DNA of 64,000 bases, taken from the NCBI GenBank assembly GCA_902619835.1, contig CACNFS010000003.1:1-64000 (forward strand), written 5' to 3'. Positions 1 to 8,884 of the stretch are shown piece by piece (position 1 is the first letter of the stretch; each line of letters begins with the position of its first letter). This stretch comes from an uncultured Pelagibacteraceae bacterium (GTDB taxonomy: Bacteria > Pseudomonadota > Alphaproteobacteria > Pelagibacterales > Pelagibacteraceae). The notes under the pieces were generated by a model. It ran no database searches and was not told the origin of the DNA. It worked only from the letters and a program-made list of their open reading frames with translations. The position numbers were made by a program, and so were the translations under genes.

Positions 1-1
1 C

Positions 2-352
2 AATCAAGCGAAAAAAATTGGCAAACTTTTTAGAGAAAAAAAAGTTAAAATTGATCAAGTTTTATCAAGCCAGTGGTGTAGATGCAAAGATACCGCAAAA
101 TATGCTTTTGGTAATTTTAAAGAATTTTCCGCGTTAAATTCTACTTATACTCCACCATACGACCAAAATGAAAAAAAACAGATTAAGGACTTAAAAAAAT
201 ATGTAAATAATTGGAATGGTAAAGGGGGAAATCTAGTTTTAGTTACGCATTATGTAATTATCTTGGCAATAACCGGAGAGACAACACGATCTGGTGAACT
301 AGTCATAACTGATAAAAATTTTAAAGTTTTATCTACAATTAATACTTTTTAA
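2..352 (+). CDS. Histidine phosphatase family protein (SixA-like), 5' truncated by window edge
   Basis: Frame from nt 2 reads NQAKKIGKLFREKKVKIDQVLSSQWCRCKDTAKYAFG...LVLVTHYVIILAITG...STINTF*; C-terminal histidine-phosphatase pattern (S.W.R..DTA, VTHY). Not in the supplied ORF track because it has no start. Confidence 0.75.
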   Translation, partial: NQAKKIGKLFREKKVKIDQVLSSQWCRCKDTAKYAFGNFKEFSALNSTYTPPYDQNEKKQIKDLKKYVNNWNGKGGNLVLVTHYVIILAITGETTRSGELVITDKNFKVLSTINTF

Positions 353-693
353 AAAAATAAAAAATATCCAACTGTTATTAAAATTAAATATTCAATAAAT
401 GTTTTAATTTTTAAAAGAGTGTTCTTATCCTGAAATTTATTATTGATGAATAAAGTTAATCGAGAAAAAGCCAAGTGAACCAAAATAATACTCAAAGCTA
501 TACCAAGTAAAGCATGGTAAAAGCTAAAATTTTTAAGGCCATAAAAGCAAGCTGCGATAAAAGTGAACCAGGATATATTAGTTACAAATAAAGTTATTAA
601 AATACCTGATCCTTTTTTAAAAATACTCTGAGACTTAATAAATGTATATGACCACAAAAGAGTGAATAAAAAACCTGCGTATTTAATTATCAT
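349..693 (-). CDS. Small hypothetical integral membrane protein
   Basis: 114 aa ORF with several hydrophobic segments; flanked by convincing genes; no family recognised. Confidence 0.5.
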   Translation of the reverse strand: MIIKYAGFLFTLLWSYTFIKSQSIFKKGSGILITLFVTNISWFTFIAACFYGLKNFSFYHALLGIALSIILVHLAFSRLTLFINNKFQDKNTLLKIKTFIEYLILITVGYFLFF

Positions 694-743
694 GAGCCAA
701 TATTGTAATTGCGGTAAAGTTCAAAGGCAAATATAAAAGTAAT

Positions 744-1460
744 ATGATCATTAAACTTGTGTTTGCTTTTGGGGCTGGATTTATAAGTTTTCTCACCCCT
801 TGTGTACTTCCAATTATCCCGGGTTATATTTCATATATTACTGGAAAAGATTTAGGAGAAATAGATAAAGACAAATCAATAGTTTTGACTAAAACTATTC
901 TTTTTTCACTTGGTTTCTCATTTGTTTTTATAACACTTGGAGCGGCTGCCTCTGCATTAGGAAACGTACTTCTTTTCTTTTCGAGTGAGTTAAGGATAGT
1001 CGCAGGATTAATAATTATTATTTTTTCATTACAAATGTTAGGTTTTTTAAATTTTTCTTTTTTAAATACTGAAAAAAGAATTCAGACTAATTCAAATTAC
1101 AAAGACAATTATGCATTTCCTTTTATAGTTGGCGCGGCTTTTGCATTTGGCTGGACACCATGTATTGGTCCAGTTTTAGGGTCTATAATTGCTTTATCTG
1201 CTACAGAAGCTACAATTAGTAAAGGAATTTTATTATTATCATTTTATTCTTTAGGTTTAGCTATCCCATTTATATTATCCGGGTATTACATGAGTAGATT
1301 TTTAAATACTAAAAAAGGTTTTGGAAAATATTATGGGACTATTACAAAATCTGGCGGAGCTATTCTTTTAATAACTGGCATCTTGATTACTACAAATTAT
1401 ATTCAAGTTATAAGTTATTATATTTTGACGACCTTTCCAATTCTCGCTAAGGTTGGTTAA
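744..1460 (+). CDS. ccdA: Cytochrome c biogenesis protein CcdA family
   Basis: GAGFISFLTPCVLPIIPGYISYITG and FAFGWTPCIGPVLGSI motifs; 6 hydrophobic segments. Confidence 0.9.
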   Translation: MIIKLVFAFGAGFISFLTPCVLPIIPGYISYITGKDLGEIDKDKSIVLTKTILFSLGFSFVFITLGAAASALGNVLLFFSSELRIVAGLIIIIFSLQMLGFLNFSFLNTEKRIQTNSNYKDNYAFPFIVGAAFAFGWTPCIGPVLGSIIALSATEATISKGILLLSFYSLGLAIPFILSGYYMSRFLNTKKGFGKYYGTITKSGGAILLITGILITTNYIQVISYYILTTFPILAKVG

Positions 1461-2363
1461 TGAGCGAAATAACAGTCTTAGGAATATTTGTTGCTGACAT
1501 CAGTTTTTCTGGACCTAAAATTCCATCAATAGGTGAAACTATTCTGGGAAAAAAATATAATGTGGGTCCAGGAGGAAAAGGTTGTAATCAAGCCATAGCA
1601 ATTGCAAGACTTGGTGGAAATACAAATTTTATAAGTAAAATTGGTAAGGACGCATACGGAGATTTAGCTCTTAAAACTCTTGAAAAAAATAAAATTTCTA
1701 CAGAAAATGTTATTCAAGATGGCAATCAACAAACTGGTGTAGCTGGAATTTTAGTTGATCAAAATACTGGAAAAAATGCAATAAATGTAATTGTAGGCGC
1801 CCCAAGTTCTTTAAAAATAAGTGAAATTGAAAAACAAATTAATTTAATAAAAAAAATCAAAAATTTTTTTAACTCAATTAGAAGTTCCAAAAGATGTTAT
1901 TTTACATTGTTTGAAAACTGCTAAAGAAAATGGATGTACTACAATTTTAAATCCTGCACCAGCATCTGAAATTTCAAATGAGTTTTATAATAATATCGAT
2001 TTTTTTACACCTAATGAAACCGAGGCTGAATTTTATACAGGCATAAAGATTACTAATGATCAAGAAGCAAAGCAGGCAGCAGATAAACTAATAAATCTAG
2101 GAATAAAAAAAGTAATAATTACTCTAGGAGAAAAAGGTTTATTTTATTCTGATGGAAAAGAGGAAATTTATTTAAAAGCTAGTGCAGTAAAAGCCATTGA
2201 CACTACTGGAGCAGGAGATGCTTTTAATGGAAGTTTAGCTTTCAGTTTATTGAAAGAAAAACCTATTAAAGATTGTTTAGAGTTTGCAAATAAAGTTGCT
2301 GGAATATCTACAACTAAACTTGGAGCAGGGGATGCAATGCCTTTTATTCAAGATATTAAATAA
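1460..2363 (+). pseudogene. rbsK: Ribokinase (PfkB family), split by a +1 frameshift in an 8-A run (nt 1849-1856)
   Basis: ORF 1460..1924 (VGPGGKGCNQAIAIARLGG) and ORF 1911..2363 (ILNPAPA..., DTTGAGDAFNGSLAFSL) are the two halves of one ribokinase; shifting frame at the A run restores ...INLIKKSKIFLTQLEVPKDVILHCLKTAKENGCTTILNPAPA. Confidence 0.85.
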
Positions 2364-2365
2364 TT

Positions 2366-2818
2366 TTATTCAGGCTTAAAAATTAAACAAAGACCATTAT
2401 TACAAAATCTTTTACCACTTTTTGTTGGTCCATCGTTAAACACATGTCCATGATGCGCGCCGCATTTAGCACAATGATATTCGGTTCTTTTCATTCCAAA
2501 TTTATAATCTATCTTAGTTTTAAATGCTCCAGGTAAAGCCTCTGAAAATGATGGCCAACCAGTGCCACTGTCGAATTTACTAGTAGAAGCAAAAAGTTTA
2601 TTTCCACAATTAGCGCAATGATAAAAACCCTTTCTACTTTCTCTAAGTAAATCGCTAGAAAAGGGTCTTTCAGTACCCTCGTTAAACATTATTTCTTTTT
2701 GTTTTTTTGTAAGGTTCTTATTGATAATTTTTTTTGTATTAGCAAATAGTGAGTTTAAAGGAAGAATGAAAGAAGATAAAATTGTTAAGCTTAAATATTT
2801 TAAAAAATTTCTCCTCAT
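2366..2818 (-). CDS. msrB: Peptide-methionine (R)-S-oxide reductase with Tat-like signal peptide
   Basis: GTERPFSSDLLRESRKGFYHCANCGNKLF, SGTGWPSF, RTEYHCAKCGAHHGHVFNDGP, RFCNNGLCLIF; N-terminus MRRNFLKYLSLTILSSFILPLNSLFA. Confidence 0.93.
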   Translation of the reverse strand: MRRNFLKYLSLTILSSFILPLNSLFANTKKIINKNLTKKQKEIMFNEGTERPFSSDLLRESRKGFYHCANCGNKLFASTSKFDSGTGWPSFSEALPGAFKTKIDYKFGMKRTEYHCAKCGAHHGHVFNDGPTKSGKRFCNNGLCLIFKPE

Positions 2819-3075
2819 TTTCCATCTATTATTTTATCTAATTCGCCATTTCTATTGGCTTCTTGAAGTTTGTCATTACCACCAATGTAATGATCGCCGA
2901 TAAAAATTTGAGGAATAGTTCTTGCGCCATTGGTTCTTTGTAACATTTCTTTAGCGTTAGCTGGATCTGCCCAAATATCAATTTCTTCAATTACAACATT
3001 TTTTGTTTTTAATAACGCTTTGGCTGCTGCACAAAATGAGCAAGGATTGCCAGTGTACATTGTGACTTTTTTCAT
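2815..3075 (-). CDS. grxC: Glutaredoxin 3
   Basis: 86 aa; VTMYTGNPCSFCAAAKALL, TIPQIFIGDHYIGGNDKL. Confidence 0.92.
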   Translation of the reverse strand: MKKVTMYTGNPCSFCAAAKALLKTKNVVIEEIDIWADPANAKEMLQRTNGARTIPQIFIGDHYIGGNDKLQEANRNGELDKIIDGK

Positions 3076-3077
3076 GA

Positions 3078-3374
3078 TTAATATATATCAGTTAATTTAA
3101 TTTTTTCTCTAAGTTTTTTCCTACCTAATTGAAACTTTTTTCTGTGCTTAATGCTGGTATTGTGCACTCTTTTTCTCCACAAACGGAAGGAACCTGGTTT
3201 TAAATTTTTTCTCATTATCTTAATAACTTGAGACTCATTTTTTCCAGTTTTTTCTTTTATCTCTTCAAAAGTAATCCTATCGGCCCATGCAGCCCAAATA
3301 ATCCAATTATCATCCTTTTCCTTTGGCTCAGGGTTTTTAACTTTTGTTTGAGGGATAAAACTTTTCTTCTTCAT
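3078..3374 (-). CDS. DUF2805 / TIGR03643 family protein
   Basis: IIWAAWADRITFEEIKEKTGKNESQVIKIMRKNLKPGSFRLWRKRV pattern typical of DUF2805. Confidence 0.8.
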   Translation of the reverse strand: MKKKSFIPQTKVKNPEPKEKDDNWIIWAAWADRITFEEIKEKTGKNESQVIKIMRKNLKPGSFRLWRKRVHNTSIKHRKKFQLGRKKLREKIKLTDIY

Positions 3375-3387
3375 AAACTTATATATA

Positions 3388-4014
3388 GTGATTAATAAAA
3401 TGTTTCCAACAGACTATATAATATTTTTACAAATCATTTTATTTTTATTTATTTCACCAGGCCCTCCTAGAGTTGTAATAGTTTCACACACATTAAATTA
3501 TGGATTAAATAGATCTGTTTGGACTGCTTTGGGAGATATATCTGCAAATACTATCCAAGCTATTTTAGTAGTTTTTTTAATTGGTTCTTTTTTAAGCGAT
3601 AACCCACAAGTCCTTTCCTATTTAAAATGGGCAGGGATATTTTATATAATTTATTTAGCCTATGACACCTTTACTTCAAAAATTCGAAGTTTTAATTCTA
3701 AAAATCAAAATTTAAAATCACCACTATCATTTTATAAAGATGGATTATTAGTTGCTGGCTTAAGTCCTAAAGCTCTTTTGTTTTTTGGAACAATTTTTCC
3801 TACTTTTATTAATTTCGGATCAAACATTATTTCACAGTTTTTAATATTATTAATTACATACGTAGTTTTAGATTTTTTAACGTTAATGATTTATGGATTA
3901 GCAGCTGAAAAAATTTCTGTATGGTTGAAAAGCAAACCAAAGCTATTAAATACAATTTCTGCGTGTGTTCTTATAATTTTAGCAGTTTACATTGCTGCGA
4001 CACAGAATTTTTAA
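3388..4014 (+). CDS. LysE family translocator
   Basis: 208 aa; FLFISPGPPRVVIVSHTLNYGLNRSVWTALGD, multi-TM. Confidence 0.85.
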   Translation: MINKMFPTDYIIFLQIILFLFISPGPPRVVIVSHTLNYGLNRSVWTALGDISANTIQAILVVFLIGSFLSDNPQVLSYLKWAGIFYIIYLAYDTFTSKIRSFNSKNQNLKSPLSFYKDGLLVAGLSPKALLFFGTIFPTFINFGSNIISQFLILLITYVVLDFLTLMIYGLAAEKISVWLKSKPKLLNTISACVLIILAVYIAATQNF

Positions 4015-4065
4015 TCAATTCTAACTGTTGTCAAAATCTCTATTTCTTGTTTTAATTATTTAATT

Positions 4066-4098
4066 TTAATTAATTAATTAATAACAAGAAGGGAAATA
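4066..4098 (+). promoter_or_regulatory. Leader with TTAATTAATTAATTAATAACAAGAAGGGAA element
   Basis: taattttaattaattaattaataacaagaagggaaata immediately upstream of the SBP ATG; near-identical leaders at 10943 and 20831. Confidence 0.5.
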
Positions 4099-5340
4099 AT
4101 GAATAAAATAGCAAAACTATTTGTTACATTTATTTCAGCAATAACTTTAGCACTTGTTTCTTTTACTTCTTCTTTTGCAAAAGTAGAAGGTGAATACATT
4201 GTGTTAGGTTCTGCAATATCTCTTACAGGTAAATACTCTTCAAATGGTGTTCATACTCAAAATGGTTATAACATGGCCGTTGACAGAATTAACAAAATGG
4301 GTGGAGTAGAAGTACAAGGTAAGAAATATAAGTTTGAGATCATTTATTATGATGATGAGTCAAACCCAAAAAGAGCCGCTCAGTTAGCTGAAAGACTAAT
4401 TAAACAAGATGGCGTTCATTATATGCTTGGACCATACAGTTCAGGTTTAACGAAAGCCATTGCACCAGTAACCGAGAAATATAAAATTCCTATGGTTGAA
4501 GCGAATGGTGCATCTAGATCTTTATTTACTAAAGGATACAAATATTTGTTCGCGGTGTTATCACCAGCTAACCAATACCTTGAAGTAGCTATCGATTTAG
4601 CGGTAGAAAAAAACGGTGGTAAAGGAGTAAAAATTGCTCAAGCATTTGAACAAGATGCTTTCTCACAAGACGTGAGACTTGGTATTTTAGATGCAGCGAA
4701 AAGAACTGGATCTGAGATCATCATCGATGACAAACTACCAAAAGAACTTAACGATATGGCAGCTACATTGGCTAAAGTAAAAGCTGTTAAGCCAGATGTA
4801 CTTGTTGTATCAGGTCACACAAAAGGCGCATTAACTGCAATCAGACAAATTTCTGAAATGAAAGTTGATGTTCCTATGTTAGCGATGACACACTGTGATG
4901 CTGCAAAACTTTCTAAACAACACGGAAAGAAATCAGAATTCGCATTGTGTGCTTCTCAGTGGCATAAAAATTTATCTTACAAAGATAAATTCTTTGGCTC
5001 TGGTAAGAAATACGCTAAAGACTTCCAAAAAGAATTTGGATATGACCCGCCATATCAATCAGCAGAGTCTTCTGCAGCATTGCTAGTGTTTAAAGATGCG
5101 TTCGAAAGAGCAAATTCTTTTGACAGAGATGCAGTTAGAGATGCGCTAGTTGATACTGAAATGCAAACTTTCTATGGAAACATTAAATTTGGACCTGGTG
5201 GCCAAAACGTTGCCAAGCCAATGATCTTGTTCCAAGTAAGATGTAAAGGCGATGATTGTGAGAATAGAGTAGTAGCTCCTACAAAATGGGCTTCTGATAA
5301 ATTCTATCATCCAATCCCGAAATGGTCTGAAAGAAGCTAA
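4099..5340 (+). CDS. Amino-acid/branched-chain amino-acid ABC transporter substrate-binding protein
   Basis: Signal peptide; IVLGSAISLTGKYSSNGVHTQNGYNMAVDRIN; LivK/Peripla_BP_6 pattern; followed by livHMGF. Confidence 0.9.
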   Translation: MNKIAKLFVTFISAITLALVSFTSSFAKVEGEYIVLGSAISLTGKYSSNGVHTQNGYNMAVDRINKMGGVEVQGKKYKFEIIYYDDESNPKRAAQLAERLIKQDGVHYMLGPYSSGLTKAIAPVTEKYKIPMVEANGASRSLFTKGYKYLFAVLSPANQYLEVAIDLAVEKNGGKGVKIAQAFEQDAFSQDVRLGILDAAKRTGSEIIIDDKLPKELNDMAATLAKVKAVKPDVLVVSGHTKGALTAIRQISEMKVDVPMLAMTHCDAAKLSKQHGKKSEFALCASQWHKNLSYKDKFFGSGKKYAKDFQKEFGYDPPYQSAESSAALLVFKDAFERANSFDRDAVRDALVDTEMQTFYGNIKFGPGGQNVAKPMILFQVRCKGDDCENRVVAPTKWASDKFYHPIPKWSERS

Positions 5341-5358
5341 TAACTTCTGAATAATTTG

Positions 5359-5390
5359 AAAAGCCCCTAGTTTTCTAGGGGCTTTTCTTT
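5359..5390 (+). terminator. Rho-independent terminator/attenuator-like hairpin after SBP
   Basis: aaaagcccctag-tttt-ctaggggctttt followed by ctttt; 12-bp perfect stem. Confidence 0.85.
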
Positions 5391-5409
5391 TATAAGTTTT
5401 TAAAATTTT

Positions 5410-6303
5410 ATGGACTTTCTTATTTTTAAAGCTCCAATGTTAATGATCCAAGCCTCTTTGGACGGAATTCTTTTAGGAATTTTATTTGCACTAATTGCTT
5501 ATGGCATGGCTCTTCAATGGGGCGTGATGAACATAATCAATATTGCACAAGGTGATTTAGTAATTCTCGGAGGATATATAGCATACACTATTTATCTTTG
5601 GGGAATTCATCCTGCATGGGGAGTTATTATTTCTCCAATTATAATGTTTTTTGTTGGATGGGTACTCTACAAGTTAGTAATCAATAAAGTTGTGGACCGA
5701 GATTTATTTATTTCTATTTTAGCCACTTTTGGTATTGCAATTGTATTTCAGCAACTAATGAATTTTATTTTCGGTGCAGACGTGGTTGTGGCACAATCTG
5801 AATATGGAACAACAATGTTATTTGATAATTCAGTAACTCTGCCAAATTCAAAAATATTCTCTGCTTTTATAAGCGTTTTATATGCAATAGCTCTAGTTAT
5901 TTACATGAGAAAATCTAAACTTGGAAGAGCTATAAGAGCTACAGCACAAAATGCTAGAGCTGCAAAAATTTTAGGTGTAGATACAGAAAAAGTTTATGCT
6001 GCAACTTTTGGAATAAACGCTGCCTTATGCGGAATTGCAGGAGCTTTAATTTCAATAACTCTAACACTTCACCCTTATGTAGGACTTCCATATACAGTAA
6101 GATCCTTCATGATAGTTATCGTTGCAGGTCTTGGAAATTTACCCGCGGTAGCAGTTTCGGGGATGGGGTTAGGTCTTTTCGAAGAATTTGCTGATTATAT
6201 TTTAGGAACAGAATTTAGAATAGGAGCAGTATTTTTACTCTTAGTTTTAATATTAGTTTACAGAAGATTTAAACTTTCGAAAAAAAGGGAGTATTTAAAA
6301 TAA
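5410..6303 (+). CDS. Branched-chain amino-acid ABC transporter permease (LivH-type)
   Basis: WGVMNIINIAQGDLVILGGYIAY; AAKILGVDTEKVYAATFGINAALCGIAGAL. Confidence 0.92.
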   Translation: MDFLIFKAPMLMIQASLDGILLGILFALIAYGMALQWGVMNIINIAQGDLVILGGYIAYTIYLWGIHPAWGVIISPIIMFFVGWVLYKLVINKVVDRDLFISILATFGIAIVFQQLMNFIFGADVVVAQSEYGTTMLFDNSVTLPNSKIFSAFISVLYAIALVIYMRKSKLGRAIRATAQNARAAKILGVDTEKVYAATFGINAALCGIAGALISITLTLHPYVGLPYTVRSFMIVIVAGLGNLPAVAVSGMGLGLFEEFADYILGTEFRIGAVFLLLVLILVYRRFKLSKKREYLK

Positions 6304-7368
6304 ATGGAAAAAGTAAAACAAAAGGATTTAATTTTATACTCAGGTCTAATTATTTTAGGTTTAGCTGCACCATATTTATTTTCTGCTTTTAAAGTTCAGC
6401 TTACATATCTTTGCGTCTTGATTGTTCTAGCAATGACTTGGAATTTACAAGGTGGAGAGATGGGCTACAATACCTTTGGAAATATTCTTTTCTATGGTTT
6501 AGGAATGTATTTAACTGCCTCGGTTCAAGTGGGAATGTTTTTTCCGTTAGCTGAGTGGACTGAAAGTGGTGGAGAAAAAACATTTGTTCATACTACTGCA
6601 CAATATTTTCAAGGAATAGGTGTCGGATTATTAGTTTCAGCAATTGTTCCTGCTGTTATTGCCGGTGCTATAGGTTATGCTATTTTAGGTTTGAGAGGTC
6701 ATTACTTTGCAATTTGCACTTTAGGTTTAGGTATCGCGGCAGGTGAAATTGCCGGCGGAATAGAAATAATTGGAGCTGGCCAAGGTTTCACCACACCACC
6801 TTTCCCTGCTGAAATAGTTGACACAGAAGCTAGAGGAAAGTTTTTCTACTTTTTAAGTTTTGCATTATTAATCGGAACATTTGTTTTTGTTAAATATATT
6901 TACGGCTCTAGATTTAGATTAATTTTAAACGCAATTAGAGATAATGAGGATAAAGCGGAAGCCATGGGTATTCAAACTATGAAATATAAAATTGTAGGCT
7001 GGATGTGTTCAGCATTTTTCTGTGGTCTTGCTGGCGGAATTATGGGTGGACTAATTGGATACATAGATTCAACTGATGTTGCGTTTGATGGAAGAGAAAT
7101 GGGAGTATTTATGGTTCTTATGGCAATTCTTGGTGGTAAAGGAACTTTGTGGGGACCAGTAATTGGCGCAACATTATTCCATTTTTTTAAAGAAGGTCTT
7201 TGGACATTAATACTAGGCTGGCAGTATGTTGCGTTAGGAGTTTTAATCGTTGTAATCGTAGTCTACTTCCCAGAAGGATTAATGGGTTGGCTGAGAGAAA
7301 AATATCCTGAAAGATTTGGTGAAGTGATTGATGATAAAGATCGAAAAGCACAGGTAGAACTTAAATGA
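6304..7368 (+). CDS. Branched-chain amino-acid ABC transporter permease (LivM-type)
   Basis: AIRDNEDKAEAMGIQTMKYKIVGWMCSAFFCGLAGG; position after livH. Confidence 0.92.
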   Translation: MEKVKQKDLILYSGLIILGLAAPYLFSAFKVQLTYLCVLIVLAMTWNLQGGEMGYNTFGNILFYGLGMYLTASVQVGMFFPLAEWTESGGEKTFVHTTAQYFQGIGVGLLVSAIVPAVIAGAIGYAILGLRGHYFAICTLGLGIAAGEIAGGIEIIGAGQGFTTPPFPAEIVDTEARGKFFYFLSFALLIGTFVFVKYIYGSRFRLILNAIRDNEDKAEAMGIQTMKYKIVGWMCSAFFCGLAGGIMGGLIGYIDSTDVAFDGREMGVFMVLMAILGGKGTLWGPVIGATLFHFFKEGLWTLILGWQYVALGVLIVVIVVYFPEGLMGWLREKYPERFGEVIDDKDRKAQVELK

Positions 7369-8099
7369 GTATTTTAGAAGTCAAAAATGTGAGCAAATCC
7401 TTTGGCGGCGTACAAGCAAATGTAGATATATCAGTTTCTGTAGAGCAGGGATCAATTGTTGGTTTAATAGGACCTAATGGTTCAGGCAAAACTACTTTAT
7501 TTAATTCTATTGTTGGGACTCATCCAATTGATAAAGGTTCTATTGTTTTCAATAATACAGAGGTATCAGAGATGCCTGTACCGGCAGTTGCTAAATTAGG
7601 TTTGTTAAGAACCTTTCAACAAACAAGAATTTACTCAAAACTTAATTGCGTGGAAAATATGCTGATAAGTCATAAAGCTAGTGATTCCGGATTTATTTTT
7701 GCAAAAGTACCTGCAGAACTTACTGAGAAAGCAGAAAATCTTTTAAACTTTGTTGGTCTTTACCAAAAAAGAAATTTGAGAGCAGGGGATCTATCATTCG
7801 GGCAGCAAAAATTACTAGAGTTAGCAATGGCTTTAATGAACGAACCTAAGATGCTTTTACTTGATGAGCCTACAGCTGGAATTAATCCAACTTTAATTAA
7901 TGGAATTATAGATAGACTGATCAAAATAAATAAAGATTATGGAATTACGTTGTTAGTTATAGAACACAATATGAAAGTAATTATGAGTCTAGCACAAAGA
8001 ATTTTCTGTTTAGCGCACGGCAAAATGCTAGCGGAAGGATCACCAGATCAAATTAAAAACGATAAGCGTGTTGTTGATGCTTATTTAGGAGCTCAGTAA
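7365..8099 (+). CDS. ABC transporter ATP-binding protein (LivG-type)
   Basis: Walker A GPNGSGKTTLF, LSFGQQKLLELAMAL, LLLDEPTAGINP. Confidence 0.93.
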   Translation: MSILEVKNVSKSFGGVQANVDISVSVEQGSIVGLIGPNGSGKTTLFNSIVGTHPIDKGSIVFNNTEVSEMPVPAVAKLGLLRTFQQTRIYSKLNCVENMLISHKASDSGFIFAKVPAELTEKAENLLNFVGLYQKRNLRAGDLSFGQQKLLELAMALMNEPKMLLLDEPTAGINPTLINGIIDRLIKINKDYGITLLVIEHNMKVIMSLAQRIFCLAHGKMLAEGSPDQIKNDKRVVDAYLGAQ

Positions 8100-8884
8100 T
8101 GGCAAATCAATATGACGTTTTAGGTAAAGCACCTGGGTTAGAGGACCTTAATAAGCTATCTCCAAATGATGTTCATTTAACCATTAGAGGTTTAAATGCA
8201 GGTTATGGAAAGATGGAGATACTTCATAATTTTGATTTAACAGTTAGTAAGGCACAATCTTTGTGTCTGATTGGACCTAATGGGGCTGGAAAATCTACAA
8301 TACTTCATTCTATTTACGGTTTCACAAATATATTTGATGGAAAAATTGAATTAGAAGGCAATGAAATTACAAAATTAACTCCTGCACAAAAGTTAAGTAA
8401 AGTCGGAATAGCTTATATCTTACAAGATAATTCAGTGTTTCCAGACATGACAGTAGAGGAAAATCTTTTAATGGGCGGATATATTAAAGATAAACAGGAT
8501 GAGGCTTATGAAGAGGCAGAGAGAATTTTTCAAAAATATGAAAGATTAAGAAATAGAAGAAATCAACCTGCGAAAGTTTTATCTGGTGGTGAAAGAAGAT
8601 TATTAGAAATCTCCAGGGCTTTAGTTATGAAACCTTCAGTATTATTAGTAGATGAGCCATCAATTGGTTTAGAACCAAAATACATAAATATGGTTTTTGA
8701 AATTTTAGAAGATCTTCAAAAAGCTGAAAAGAAAACAATCATCCTTGTAGAGCAAAATGCGAAAAAAGGATTAGAATTTGCCGACATTGGTTATGTTTTA
8801 GTTTCTGGACAAACTGCTATTGCGGGTAAAGGAGACGATCTTTTAAAAAATCCTGACGTAGGAAGATTATTCCTAGGTGGATGA
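8099..8884 (+). CDS. ABC transporter ATP-binding protein (LivF-type)
   Basis: GPNGAGKSTILHSIYG, LSGGERRLLEISRAL, LLVDEPSIGLEP. Confidence 0.93.
   Translation: MANQYDVLGKAPGLEDLNKLSPNDVHLTIRGLNAGYGKMEILHNFDLTVSKAQSLCLIGPNGAGKSTILHSIYGFTNIFDGKIELEGNEITKLTPAQKLSKVGIAYILQDNSVFPDMTVEENLLMGGYIKDKQDEAYEEAERIFQKYERLRNRRNQPAKVLSGGERRLLEISRALVMKPSVLLVDEPSIGLEPKYINMVFEILEDLQKAEKKTIILVEQNAKKGLEFADIGYVLVSGQTAIAGKGDDLLKNPDVGRLFLGG

Noticed and set aside
2721-2903. 60-aa plus-strand ORF across msrB/grxC
   Set aside because: Antisense to the msrB signal peptide and grxC 3' end; no features.
4895-5086. 63-aa ORF inside the SBP gene
   Set aside because: Alternate frame of a clear SBP gene.
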